From: Cudoniella acicularis
Lineage: Eukaryota > Ascomycota > Leotiomycetes > Helotiales > Helotiaceae
Reading direction: 5' to 3'
Assembly: GCA_013054445.1 (NCBI GenBank)
Contig: JAAMPI010000241.1
Location: 1-48,497 of the forward strand
Length of the DNA stretch: 48,497 nt
The notes below the pieces were generated by a model. The model was given only the letters and a program-made list of their open reading frames with translations, was not told where the DNA came from and searched no databases. Both the position numbers and the translations under genes were made by a program. Of this stretch, positions 9,527 to 21,672 are shown one piece after another (position 1 is the stretch's first letter; every line of letters starts with the position of its first letter).

Positions 9527-11024
9527 ACGTGTTGAAGGGGATGCTTGAGCCATGGTTGGATGGCAGTTAGATGAGGCTAAATACTTGACGCGCGACGTTT
9601 TCTTTTGCGACTGTATCCAGATTTTTACGATTGTACTATTGCTCGGCCTCACTTTCAAACTAAACTTGCAGGGCTTTTCTTTCAAGGGTTATGGGAATAG
9701 AGGGTTCATTGAAATCGTCATAATACTTTGCGATACTTGCATTCAAGCCGGTACTATCGAAATTGTATTCCCAGAATGAAATGGCGAGCGTCTCCATTAA
9801 AGGAATGGAATCTATTGAACATCGATCTGGACCACTGTGACGACCAATTTGAGTGTTGTAATCAACTTGAAATCCATCGCCGTCTTCGAGGGCCTTCAGT
9901 TCGGAATTATTATTTAAAATCTTCAAGGCGCGATCAAGGCATACTGGGGCTGTTGGGTAGTCCAATGTGATTTTCGCAACATCGATATACAATCACTCTT
10001 CCAGGTGCCTAAAACGGACAGAGACGATGACAATAGTACATCGTCAACTCTTGCCTTGTTTTAAAGCCTCAGGACTCAGCAGGAAGTCCTCCATTCATAC
10101 CGTTTGGCATACCTCGAGGTTCTCAAGTTTTGCCCAGCGAAATTTCGCGGTAGAGGGTTGTGCAGTCTGAGACGACGATGCGATTCTGGAGTAGTCTGAT
10201 ATTGTGAGCTGGAGTACTCGATTATGTTAAGTGTGCTAGAATATAAAGGAAACCTCACTGGGGTGATCCCACCTTCCGAATCTCATCTCTCGCTATCGAC
10301 TAATTACAGACCTTTGACGTAGTCGGGGGATCATGAAACATACATCGAGCAAGCTCCTGCTCATCCCCTGGAAAAATCCTTATCTATCCTTCGGACAACG
10401 CGAAAGCTTCTTCAGTCCTATACCCTTACAGGAGCACCAATTCCATTCCTGCTCTACAGTCACCCAATGGAATAATTTATCCTAGGTCAGTGAAATCACA
10501 AACATACTTCAAACAATTCAATACTCCTGAGCTGGGAAACTTCTTTTCTATCACATTCATTTCCCATCTCCTTTTTTCCCAATGCAATCCACTTGTGCTC
10601 CTTGTCACATTATCCATATCAGGGGAGAACCTCAAGTATCCAATATCCTGCTCTGTAGTGCCTTCTCCTCGCCACATTTAAAGCGCGGTCATTATCCTTC
10701 GCACATGGAAAGAAGCTTTATCGCCAAGATGCCGATTGGTCGTGTGCCAGCCACTCTGAGCCACTAACGACTCCGCCTCCAAATTCCTCCCCTTTTGACT
10801 TTCGGAAGTATTCCCAAAAGTAGTCTAGCGCAGATCCGTTATGCTTGTAGCCGCGCATCCTTTTATCACATGGAGCCTCGGTTGACTATTCGGACCTCAT
10901 TTTCCCCTGATTCTTGATCGAGAAGAGAAAATCTGAGAAACATTTTCCCCGCGTTTTCCCCGCATGAACAGCGGAGATGTGCGAGTCGTATACTGTACAT
11001 GTCAAGCCACAGCAAAGAGTGAAA
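9527..11024. other. Gene-poor spacer
   Basis: I cannot support any gene. A protein-like minus-strand frame of 110 codons lies at 9660-9992 (ITLDYPTAPVCLDRALKILN) but has no ATG, since a TGA directly precedes it. It could be a decayed exon. The rest shows only short unconvincing frames. Confidence 0.4.
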
Positions 11025-11426
11025 TCAATATTGCGGGGGAAATTTAATTCCTGCAAGACGACCAGTGTTTGTTCCAAGCGTCTTGAAGACTTTCATGGAG
11101 TGTGATGGGATGGGAATAGCTTCATTGGAAGAGAAGCTTGAACCCTTATTTCGTGCGCGGGCTGAGCTCCCCCTGGTTCCATACTTTGAGGTACCAAGCA
11201 TTCCCATCCTCCCAGCTAAGTGGTTCGGGCGGAGTTTCTCCATCACCTTCCCTGCTTCATCCTCCGCATATCTGTTTAGAAATTCCTTGTCGATTACCAT
11301 TGTCACAATTTCTCGACCCCTCCATTGGCAGGCACTAGCGCCGATCTTTAGGTCATGAGGGCAGTTAGTTTCTAAACCTTCTCGGGTCAGAGCTACATTA
11401 TGAGGCTTTAGTCCTCTCGAATTGCA
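11025..11426 (-). pseudogene. Possible relic of a protein-kinase-like gene
   Basis: A minus-strand frame of about 134 codons is open without a starting ATG. Near its beginning it reads GLKPHNVALTREG, which resembles the kinase catalytic loop (DLKPxN) but lacks the catalytic Asp. Further on it has a charged, helical-looking stretch (DKEFLNRYAEDEAGK). The upstream frame is closed by a TAA. The most economical reading is a truncated, decayed gene; chance cannot be excluded. Confidence 0.25.
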
Positions 11427-11748
11427 TTACAGCCAGTTCCGACTATTGTCGTTGATGCATTCCTCGGATATCGTTCTGTTTTGAGATTCGGGTTCTGCTC
11501 AGTGAGGACCGTTCCCTTCGTTACCCCTGTACCCCACACCCCGCGATCTGTACCTCCGCATTTTGCCAAGGTATCATTCACTCTTTTTCCACGTGGAACT
11601 GTAGGACGGAAATTGTATAAAGTAACCTCTTGGTTCGCGGGTTACTTCGATTGTCAGCAGTGAATTAGAAGGTCCAGATCTTGTCTCTCGCTCTCGACTT
11701 CTATTCAGACTCCGTCTACACTTCTCCGCCAAGCAATAATTTATCGAG

Positions 11749-12706
11749 ATGCGTTTCTCACTCATTGCCGTTGTCTCCCTCTTGGGCTTGGCTCTTGCCT
11801 CCCCCGTCCCCGAACCCTCTCTTGCCCTTCGCAGAGACGCTTCAGCCCCCATCGAAAAGAGAGAAACAGCTCTCAACGCCTTCCTGACCCTCCTCCTCGA
11901 TTACCTCCCAGACATCGACGGCAGCATCAACTCCGTTGTCGGCGTGCTGACCGTCTTCGAACGACTCCTCGCACTCCTTACCGGCGAGCAAACCACCTAC
12001 AATGGGCTTGGAGGTACATGCACGACATACACCGTCATCTTCGCTCGCGGAACCTCTGAACCCGGCAATGTTGGAATTCTTGTCGGGCCACCGTTCTTCG
12101 ATGCGTTGAAGAGTGTGGTTGGAAGTTCTGCGGTTACGATTCAGGGTGTGAATGATTATGCGGCGTCTGTTGAGGGGTATTTGGAGGGTGGTGATCCCAC
12201 TGGAAGTGCAGAGATGTATGTCTTTCCTTTCCTCTCTCTAATGCTCCTCTTATTCTTAGCTTTTATTTTAAAAGGGCAATATTGGGTTGAAAAAATTGCT
12301 AACCTCAAGAAAACAGGGCCACACAAATCAAAGCCGCCAAAGCCGCTTGCCCCAACACCAAACTTATCGTATCAGGCTACTCTCAAGGCGGTCAGATCGT
12401 GCACAATGCAGCGGCTCTTCTCCCAGCAGCAACGGCGGAATGGATCAGCAAGGTTGTGATTTTCGGTGACCCAGGTATATTTCCCTCTTCCCTCCTTCCC
12501 CTCACCTTTCTTCCCCTTTCCCGGAGAAGAGCGAAGGCTAACAAAAACCAGACAACGGAAAACCAGTAACGAACGTCGCCTCCGCGAATGTCAAAATTTT
12601 CTGCAGTGCAGCTGATAATATTTGTGTGAATGGTGATTTGATCCTCCCAGCGCATCTGCTGTATGGCGAGGACGCGACGGCCGCGGCGGCATTTGTGACT
12701 TCTTAA
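11749..12706 (+). CDS. Secreted cutinase (carbohydrate esterase family 5)
   Basis: Exons 11749-12215, 12317-12474 and 12552-12706 (introns 101 and 77 nt) encode 259 aa. The protein begins with a signal peptide (MRFSLIAVVSLLGLALASPV) and a propeptide with a KR site. The mature enzyme shows the cutinase landmarks in order: the first Cys with the oxyanion region (TYTVIFARGTSEPGNVG), the nucleophile elbow GYSQGG, the disulfide-bounded catalytic Asp (CSAADNIC), and the catalytic His (LPAHLLYG). These enzymes hydrolyse cutin polyester, or related polyesters, outside the cell. They are typical of plant-associated and saprotrophic ascomycetes. The family is certain. Substrate range and any role in infection cannot be read from sequence. 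Confidence 0.93.
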
Positions 12707-13708
12707 TTCTTCTTTTCGTACCTTTTTCTTCTTTCAAGCGGTTTTGGATTCTAGATTCTCTTGATGTGAATAGGATTGGAGGAGCATATTTTGGGCGTGG
12801 ATTTTGGCTATGAAATGCATTGGGTTTGGTGACATGACATAGGCGACTCGGTTGGATTGGGTTGCATATAGCAGATTTGGTGGTCACATGCATGACTCAT
12901 GAGAAAATGATTGGTCTGGATTGGAGAAGATAGGATGACCTGGCTTAGGCTGGTTTGGTGTGGATAGGTGGTTTTGGGTGTGGAGTGGAAGTCGACGAGC
13001 AAAAATACTCTCATCCTACTCAGGACCTAAGGGGAGACTAGGAAGAGTTAAGTGTCGACAATACAAAATTTTCTAAGCGGTGAGCATATCGAATTTTCTT
13101 TTTAGTTGAGCGACGAATTTTGTGAATTCCTGATTGATTAGTTCCGGGTATCTCGTTTATCTCCCTGTCGACCAGCTACATCAGCAAAAATGCTCCCAGT
13201 AAGATTCATTCTCATAATACCTTGGCTACCTTCGCATTCATATAATTAATCATTTTCAAGGCCTCTACCACAATAGAACTCACAACACTGCGAAGAATAA
13301 ACTCTCTGCTACTGTAAGATATTATTATACGAGGACTTTTTTTTTAATTTCTATTTTAAATAATCAATAATTAACATAAATTTTCATTTCAGATTCATAG
13401 CCATGGCCTTGAGTGAGCTCTTCTCGTCAGTATTATAAGCAGGGTGTAACGATTCTCAGTAGTGGAAATTTCAGCATGCGGTTTTAAATTAGAATTATAA
13501 ATCATGGCGGTGGCGAAGCTGCAAAAAGAATCGATTGGCGCATTACGAGTTACACATGAAGCGAAACAAGCCAAACAATTCCACGCAGTCTAAGACACAT
13601 TGCGAGGCGGAGCGCAGTGGGCCCGCCTTATCTTCAGAAACCAACCTCTTCAGAAGCCAACTCCTCGACAACAATTCTTTCCTTCGTGTTCTCAGAGACT
13701 CCAAAGTC
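12707..13708. other. Gene-free spacer, AT-rich in its right half
   Basis: Purine-rich GGTTTGG/GGATTGG-like sequence just after the cutinase stop gives way to AT-rich DNA around 13,320-13,400. I see no supportable gene. The in-frame codons at 13,535-13,708 upstream of the next gene are less protein-like than what follows. Confidence 0.45.
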
Positions 13709-15947
13709 ATGGATCCTTTCTCAATCGCAGCTAGTGTTGGAACTCTCAGCCATGTATGTCTAGTTACGGTGAGGAGACTTGGGGAACTTGCTGGCAAGTT
13801 CAAAGCTGCTTCTAAAATTCTCCAAGATGTCTCCTCGGAAACCAAGATCATCACCATTTCATTATCGCAACTTCAGAATATTCTCGTCAAAAATGACAAT
13901 ACGATTCTGGCCGAAGCTCTTCTGACTCTAGACGTCCGGAACGCTCTCGACACGGCCCTCACTGGTTGCAGTGTGACTTTGTCGTGTATCGAGAGCGAAA
14001 TCCGCAGCCTCACCACGAACATCGACATAGATCAAAAGTTGAACCTCGCTGACCGAGCTAAAATCGTCTGGAAGGAGGACAAATTCAAAGAGCTTCTGCA
14101 ACAGCTGCGTGGACAGCATAATACTATTTCAATTCTTCAACAAGGTCTTCAGATGTGAGAATGCTTAATCTCCCTGTCAAGTCCTCGCCATTTTAGATTC
14201 CTAACAGTACATCAGGAAAGCTATCGCAGACATCATACCACTGCTGAAAATCAACTGCGATGCCATCAAGAAGGTTGCTGATGGCACCGAATCGCTGCGT
14301 GGATTATATCCGCAAGTCAACAAAGCCGAATCATTTATGGCGTCAATTGCGTCACCGAACAGAGATGAAACGACCTTTTCGATTATCAGCGAACGACAAT
14401 TTGAGTTTGACGATGTTGTGAGGAATTCTACACCATACCAACGAGCTAACCAGGCTCGCAAAATCAGTGGAGTGAGCAATTTCTTCGTCCACAGCAAGAA
14501 GATGTTTCATCCTCTCAGCTTCCTGTTCTTAGGCAAAACCCAGTGCTAATTTGTTGAAGGCACCACTGAGGACGGCGGGGTCTTCTGCTCCGGAAAAAGC
14601 ATCATCTCCTGGCAATGTACAGCGTACGAGCAGAGGCAACTCTGGAGATTTCTTCGAACAACTTCATGTACATGTGGATGGTGTCGAAGGCGAAAATATG
14701 TCGTTGCGCGAGGAGATGCAAGAAAAAGACGCTCTGATCCATAATTTGGAAGCTCAAATTATTCAAACATGGGAAGAGGAAGCTGAAAGAGTGCAGCGGC
14801 AGATTAAGGAAGCTGAAGCCGAATATTACGAGAGGGCTCGTCGAGACTTAGAAACCGAGCTCGCAGACATGGAGTATACATGGCGAGCTAAGATCGAAAA
14901 GAGTGAAGAATATTGGCGAACACTGATGGCAGTGAAGTTAGACGAAACTCGGAAAGAAGGAGATTTGCGGTTTCAAGAAATGGAATTTACATGGCGAAAT
15001 AAGCACGAGGAGACAATTTTGCTTTATCAAGAGCGGGCAGAGAGGGAGAAAGATCTATCAAACAAAATTTCAGGGAAGTTGGACGCAATTCAGAAAGAAA
15101 AAGATTCGCTTAAAAAGAGATTGACTTCCACACATCGCCGATTGGATATTGCGATAGAAGACGAAGTTCTGCTGTACGAAAATTTGGATGCCGTCCAAGA
15201 TTCTATACAGAATGGCAAAGCTGCGAAAATTGGATCAACGATACTCGTTCCGCTACAGTCGCTACTCCCTCTCAAAGACTCCCTCAAGCGGCCTCCTATA
15301 TTTGAGGCAGTCAAAGAGTCAGAAATGCCTGAAGATTGGGTTCAAAAATGGAAAGGTAAGCTTCCGAAATTCCCTTTTGCTTTTGCAACAAGATCCTAAC
15401 ATCCGACTTAGATGAAAAATTAGGTTTGTTACATACAACTACACGGTTTAGTCCCACTACTAAAGCTGACAAAATGCTAGCAACAATGTCATCGCTCGAT
15501 TTAGAAACTCCCAAGCATAATTCGCAAAAACGAAGTCCAACTCCAACCTCCTCTCTAGCACGTTCCACGGATGGACCTAGCAATAAATCTCCAACAGTTT
15601 CACCTAAGACTCCAGCACCGGATTCCCCTTCCACTAGGATTGATATGCCCTTTGTTGCTGGACCTAGCAATAAATCTCCAGTAGTTTCACCTACGGCTCC
15701 AGCACCGGATTCCCCTTCTAGTAGAATTGATAAACCCTTTGTTGCTGAAACTAGCAACCAAACCCGAAGAACAGTTACCCCTCCAGTTCCTAATTTTTTT
15801 AGAAAAGAAAAAAAAAATACTTCGATCTCGAACCAGAGTCCAGGCCGTCCAAATCCGACCCGGCGAGGACCTAACCCAGTCCACCCACCCATGAACAGCA
15901 CTGCTCGTGTCCGATGCCTATCATATCACGGGTTAGCTAGGTACTAG
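13709..15947 (+). CDS. STAND-type N-terminal domain protein with a long coiled coil
   Basis: Exons 13709-14154, 14216-14471, 14533-15355 and 15412-15947 (introns 61, 61 and 56 nt) give 686 aa in phase. The start at 13709 gives MDPFSIAASVGTLSHVCL, the characteristic opening of the fungal N-terminal domain found on STAND/NLR proteins. Residues 1-150 are helical like that domain. No NACHT or NB-ARC P-loop follows. Instead, residues ~250-460 form a charged coiled coil with repeated blocks (EYTWRAKIEKSEEYW, EFTWRNKHEE). The C-terminus is Ser/Pro-rich and carries two near-identical 29-residue repeats. An upstream in-frame ATG at 13535 is possible but less likely. Function is unknown. Orphan STAND N-domains are usually discussed as signalling or scaffold modules in fungal innate immunity (inference). 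Confidence 0.72.
15573..15746 (+). repeat. Two tandem 87-bp coding repeats
   Basis: Units at 15573-15659 and 15660-15746 encode two 29-residue repeats, both beginning (G/A)GPSNKSP and containing APDSPS-R-D-PFVA. They differ at a handful of positions. A degenerate third start (ETSNQT) follows. Confidence 0.85.
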
Positions 15948-16828
15948 GCGGTTCATTAGACTAGAGCTCCCTCACAAAATTATTTAAAGCCGAATCAGAA
16001 ATATTTTCAGAGAAAAAACCGAGATCTGAACAGTATCGTCGATATAATTTCCGTATTTAAGCATACGCCCCACTCTAGTGATACGTATTATAAATCTATA
16101 CGGTATGGAGGTAATTATTAGTGATTCTATACGTACTAGAATAGTTATTATTGATATAAATACGGAATACTTACGGGAATATACTAATATACGGAAAATA
16201 CCCCCTTTTAACCCCTATTAGGGACTTTTTAGCTATATAATCTCTATATATTATACTAAATATCGCGTGGTCTTGTAAAAAAAAATTAAAAATTGCATGT
16301 ATTCTAAGAGCTCTACTTCTATATTAAGGAGTATACTATATTACCTACTTAGAAGGTTAAAAATAGAAGTATTACCTGAGTCTATATCTAAAAATTATAG
16401 GCTTTAAAAGCCAATATTTAATCACGTGTTTTGTATAATAGTATATCCTTAGTATTATGTACCTTAGGCAGTATTATACGCCGTAAGTGATACGGACTCA
16501 GTACTGCACGGGGGGTGGTAAAAATGTCTTAATATCAGCCACCGTAATACAGGCGTATCCTATCGACGACACTGGATCTGAATCGACATCTAATATAGAA
16601 GACCAGCATGAAATAGAATCACAGTCTACGCGTACGAGGGAAACCTACGTAACATATGAGCGATGAGATTGTTTCTAGGCGCAAAGGCTCGCGAATAATA
16701 AATATAAATCTTTTACCTATATGTCATACATGAAAATTGAGTGCGAGAATCGTAAAGAGTTTAAAGAAAACGGCATCACAATAGCAGCAGGTAGCAGATG
16801 TTAAGAAACTCGTCTCTTTGGCTTTCTG
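15948..16828. other. AT-rich, RIP-like degenerate DNA
   Basis: This stretch is strongly enriched in TA dinucleotides (ATATACGG, CTATACGT and similar motifs recur) and has no coding frame. It looks like repeat DNA mutated by RIP. A short protein-like segment near 16,600 (ESQSTRTRETYVTYE) ends at a stop and may be a transposon relic. I cannot name the element. Confidence 0.45.
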
Positions 16829-17517
16829 AGGTATTTATAGTGTAGGAAATAATTTATCATATCAATCAATTACTAATCTAATTTAATCCAGTAATCTTGA
16901 TTAGAATATGACTAGTCCTTTTCAAATGTGGCTTGCATAGATTAGATTGATTAATCAATTATAATTGATTAATTTGTTAGTCAAATATATTTTATATAAT
17001 ATTTTATTTTTCTTTATATATTTATATAAAGAAATCAACTAGCTAGTAGTTTCTAATATATATATCATAAAGAATAACAATATACTTTATTTTTAAGTTT
17101 TTAAATAATAGAGAAAAGAGTGGGAGACAAGGATAAGAGCGGGATACGGGGCCCGCAGGGGAGGAGAGAGGGAATGGTTAGGGGGCTAATAGCCTTAAGA
17201 CCTAAGGCTACACAAAGAGAACGCAAAGAGAAAGAGAAAGGGTTTTAAAGATCAAATTAAAGATATAATATTAAATGCTCTTCTTTGCTATTTAAAGAGC
17301 TTTTCTTTTATAAATTTAAACAAAATTTAAGTACTTATAGTCTACAAATATATATAATTCTATTTATAAACACACGTGATTATACTAATCAATTATTAAT
17401 CTAATTTAATCAACTATTCCTGATTAGATTCTGATTAACGCCCTAAATCATTAATTAGATTAGATTAATGACTATTAATCTAATCTAATCTAATTATTTC
17501 CTACACTAGGTATTTAT
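16829..17517. mobile_element. 669-bp non-autonomous DNA transposon (MITE-like) with TIRs and 10-bp TSD
   Basis: Perfect 16-bp terminal inverted repeats, AGTGTAGGAAATAATT at 16839-16854 and its reverse complement at 17492-17507, bound a 669-bp AT-rich element. An exact 10-bp direct repeat, AGGTATTTAT, flanks it on both sides (16829-16838 and 17508-17517). Subterminal arrays of TAATCTAAT/ATTAGATT-type motifs occur inside both ends. There is no transposase frame, so movement would need a partner in trans. TSD length points toward a Mutator-like transposase (9-11 bp) rather than Tc1/mariner (TA) or hAT (8 bp); that assignment is inference. A G-rich block (17120-17180) interrupts the AT-rich interior. 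Confidence 0.85.
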
Positions 17518-17717
17518 TGTCTAGATATCGTAAGTATCGTTCGAAAGTTGTTTTCGAATACTTTTTGCGTAATGAGAAACAAAGAAAGTAAAGAGAGAAT
17601 TTGAAACTCTTTGAGTATCAATGTTTGACAGACACGATTGGCATCCTGAATGCCCTTCTCGTCATGAACCCACGAGTCTCAAAGCCGACCCAACTATCCA
17701 CGAACACAAGCCCCGCG

Positions 17718-19735
17718 CTAGCCACTCTTCAACGGGATACAAGCATGCGCTGCTCTCAGCTTCGTAATGGTCTGCACATACTCAAAGCTCAACGGCTTAT
17801 TCTTACTCGTAGCCAACAACTGCGCCGTCTTGAGAATATTTTTAATCTGCCTCCCATTCAACTCGATCTCCGCCAACGCTGCAATCTGCTCCTCACTAAA
17901 CACATCATTCTTCGAACTCTTCAAAAACGTCGTCCAAACCTGCTTGCGAGAATCGACGCTCAAAGCACCATATTGAAGCGATAAATGAATGCGCGACTCG
18001 AATGCTGCGTCGATATCCTCCACGCGGTTACTGGTCAGGAAGAGGAAGCCTTCGAAGTATTCTAGGATTCGGAGGAAGATGGAGACGAGCTTGTTGCGCT
18101 CGAGATCGTGTTTTGAGCGTGCTTCGAGGAAGACATCCGCTTCGTCGAGTAGGAGCACGGCTTTCCATTTCGTGGTCATGGCGAGGATTTGCGTGAGGGA
18201 TTCTTCGACTTCTGTGGGCTCTGTTCCTAAGTCTCCCGCGCTCATCATGTAAAGTGGTACTCGCATCGTTTCTGCAACTGCTTCGGCGGTAAGAGTCTTG
18301 CCGACTCCGGGAGGTCCGCTCAAGAGCATGATGATGCCTTTGCCTTTGCCCTCGATGATGTCGTCGAACGCTTGTTCACGTTGAATCTGGCTCTGGGCAA
18401 ATGCGAGAACGAGGTCTTTGGTGTCGTTGGGAAGGACTAAGCTAGAGAAGGCACGGTCGTTCCAGGTGATTTCGTGCACGCAGTCGAGTTGCAGGGTCAT
18501 CCATTTCTTGTCTTTGAGTGAGTAGCCACGGAGAATGTTCGTGGCAAGAAGAAGCTGATATGGAGTAAGAGTGCTCTCTTCTTCTGGAATGTTATCCACG
18601 ATGGGTGAGGTGTAAGTGTCATCGTTCTCCAAATCCCAGACACTAACTTGATAGTTTGGATTGAACGAGTTAAATGCTGCGGTGTCAATGATTACACGGC
18701 TGTCGACACTGAATCGCTTGCCTATGATTGAAACGCCAATTCCCTTCTGTAAATAAATCAGTACTGCGTTGCTTTTGAAAAAAAAAAAAACTGGGAGGAA
18801 GGAATTAAAAATGGGTTAATTACGTAGGCCTTGAAACCATACTTGCAATGAGATTGCCATTTCCGACCTCGAGCAATGCATCGCTGCTGGACTTCCGTTG
18901 TTTCGGGATGGTATGCCAGTGGGTAAACGGGGAGGTCGGTGATTTTTTTAGTCCCTTGGAACCCTGAAATCACACTACTGTCTCTCTCCATACCGAACTC
19001 TGTCCCAGCCCATTCCACGAACCTGCTGTCCAAGTTGAAAGTGTTGCAGTGAGCGCTGTAATAATAGCTGTCGGCGCGCACCACTCTCTCCACGTCTCCT
19101 GCCTCCATGAAGACCAAAGTCCCAGGCTCGAAGAGGGTCCACAGATAATCGTAGGTCATGACTCCATTCGACACGAGATCTCGTTGTTTTGCGAGTGTCA
19201 AGCGAAGTTCTTTTTCAAGAACATCCCAAAGCAATTCCAAGTGCTCTTTGGTCTCCAAATCTGTTTCCTCATATCTAGCAATGCGAAATCTCTCCCATCT
19301 ATGCACGAAAGGCTCGAACGGCTTCTCGAATTCCAAGCGCTCCAATTCTGTGGTGATACCAGCATACCCTTTGAACACTTTCCCCAAGACTTTCTTGATC
19401 AAAGGACTCTGGACGACAACGGAATGCAAAGAGAGTTTCTTCCGAGTATCGGAACTCTTCTCGTTCCGTTTGAGAATGGCATATTGGGCAGTTTCATCAT
19501 CTTCGGCGGCTTCTTGGATGAAAAACGGATAGTCCTGAGTCCACTCTCCGTCCTTGTTTGGATAGAAATCCTTTGCTTTACATTTCATTCCTGTAGTGGA
19601 CACTTTCGCGCGAGGGACGATTGCCATTGACTCATCTTCGGCTTTCGTGATGTCGGATGGCTCTGCGGTGCTAGTCCCGTTTGGAATTTCCTTCGCTGCG
19701 CCATCGTCGTTGATTTCTTGAACGCTCGATGACAT
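17718..19735 (-). CDS. Fungal AAA-family ATPase with N-terminal DUF7025-like domain
   Basis: Exons 19735-18824 and 18746-17718 (77-nt intron with a 12-T tract) give 646 aa. The N-terminal ~400 residues follow the layout of a domain common in filamentous fungi (PLIKKVLGKVFKGY, FEPFVHRWERF, YLWTLFEPGTLV). The C-terminal third is an AAA module: Walker A GPPGVGKT, Walker B AVLLLDEADVF, a sensor-1 TSNR, and a downstream arginine-containing ESRIHLSLQY segment. Such proteins are expanded in Pezizomycotina and mostly uncharacterised. Presumably they are ATP-driven remodelers; substrate and location are unknown. It sits between the MITE and an AT-rich spacer, so it lies in the accessory part of the window. 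All key catalytic motifs are intact. Confidence 0.88.
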
Positions 19736-21672
19736 TTTCCTGTAAAATTAAGGACAGTTTCGAGAGCGGGTTTCGAAATATATTGTAGAGTATTTAAAAC
19801 TTGAAGTTGAATGATAAAGCAGAGGTTGATGTTCTTATGCAGAAATATTTGGAGTGAGAGTGGGTTGGCTGTAGGTAGCAGGCTTGCAGAGCGCTGAGCC
19901 TCTTTGCCTCAGCCTGGCATGGGTGTCTTTTTTTGTGGAGAATAAGCTGCAGTCTGCAGTGATGACAACGAGCAACCCTCTCCACTTGGATAGAACCGAG
20001 CCCTTGCTCAAAATAACAATAATTTGGCCCCCAAGATCGTTTTCAAAGATGTTCGTCTGTTAAACCAGGCGACCATAATTTTGAAAACTGCATATTTGCG
20101 AGAAATGAACGCTTTGGTGAAAAGCGAAATATGCAAACTTTTTGTGATAGGAACGGATATTAAGGGAGTGAAGGTGACCGGAAAGGAGTAAATATTGATA
20201 TTGTGAGGCAAAATTCATCACAATAATTCCTCAAAATTTCACCTTTTCAGAGCCTTGTGTCTCCAATGTAGTTCTCTCAATGCTGTCAAACTTTGAAAAG
20301 ACATCCAATAAGGCGAATAGCTCCAATAAAAAGTTCCTATCGAGTGATGGAATATAGAATCTCGTAATCTTTTCCCAGTAGGAAAGCCGTTCTGCCTCAC
20401 ATTGAGCCTCTGGCTAGTTTGGGGGCTGAACAAGGCTTTGTCGATGCAGTGTCTCTGGCCTGCATGAGCATAATTGTGACTCAGTCGAGCGGTGGCGAAT
20501 CGGAACCCAGGTTTTAACTGCAGAGACGATACTCGCTCACTAAAAGGGAGGAGGTCGGGAACGAGAACCCTCGGATTGTAATATGGATCATCATAGGGTC
20601 GGGTGTGGCCGAAAGACGCTCAGCCTCGTGCCTAGAGCTCGCAACGCCCTCCTGCTCTGATGTAGTTGAAGGCACATGGAAGGAAGTCAGACAAGAGCGA
20701 TTGTGCGCTTTTGTTGCGATTGCATGCAATTTTGAACGTTGGGAAATTCTCTGGGGTCGTGGTTTAAACAATCCACTCGTCACGTGACGAAATCCCCGCC
20801 TTTCCCCCCTTTGCTATAGCCGAGAAAACCAGGACGAATGAAAGCCTATTTCGAGAAATTTCCAGTGCTTCTAGTCGGGGGGCTCAGTATGCGGATTTGG
20901 GTTATACGTTACCTTCTGCGCGACATCGGGTGGTGGCTTTTAGGGACAATGTCATCAATTTCAGGAGAGGAACTGTATCTCGCTAGGCCCGCTATTTTTC
21001 AGCGCTCGTTCTCTATTTTGCATTATGCAACACTTCAGAGGACAACAAAAGTCCAGCAATCGCGAGACGATAATAGAAAAATTAGAGTATCTTGGGGCAG
21101 GCTGGGACAGGCTTTTCTTGGAACGCTTACTTAATTAATTCAGGTTATTTCTTTTGATGTGCTTACTATAGGAGTACTTGGTCAGGTATTTTCTGATTTT
21201 CGCTATTGTCAATACTCCATAGTAGCAAAATCACTTAACATTTTGAGGACGAAGTACGGCTAATTCATCGAACACGCATACGTTAAGTTCTGAACTATTC
21301 TGTGTTTAAATGGTTTCTGACGCTCAGAAAATACCTGATCGAGTACTACTACTGTACCAGAAGAGGTGATTGGGTAACCGCTCAGAAACAAAAGAATTAT
21401 TATGTTTTTAATAAAATGACTTCGAAAAGAAAGGCTCTTTATTAAAACTTGCCAGAGCGAACAAAGACATGTCACATCCTAGAAAATTTACAGGAACGGA
21501 TTTCGGAAGTAGAACAACACTATTGTTTGAGACATATATTCGCCTCCAGCCACCACGAAATAAATATTGAATACTCATTGCCTAACATAAGGTGGCTGAT
21601 TCTTACTAATCACATTATTCCCAAAGAAATATTAATTCGAAGGGAAGGTGGAAGAATTAACTCTAAAGTAAA
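19736..21672. other. Gene-free spacer, increasingly AT-rich to the right
   Basis: The left part is the probable promoter of the AAA ATPase gene. I see no gene, RNA gene or clear repeat in the remaining ~1.7 kb. Open frames are short and lack protein-like composition. Confidence 0.45.

Noticed and set aside
15311..15901. 196-codon minus-strand frame rich in Gly/Val/Leu repeats
   Set aside because: Antisense of the Ser/Pro-rich tandem repeats of the STAND-N protein. The repeated look comes from the sense-strand repeats.
19049..19630. 193-codon + strand frame
   Set aside because: Exact antisense shadow of the AAA ATPase coding sequence, whose domain motifs are unambiguous.
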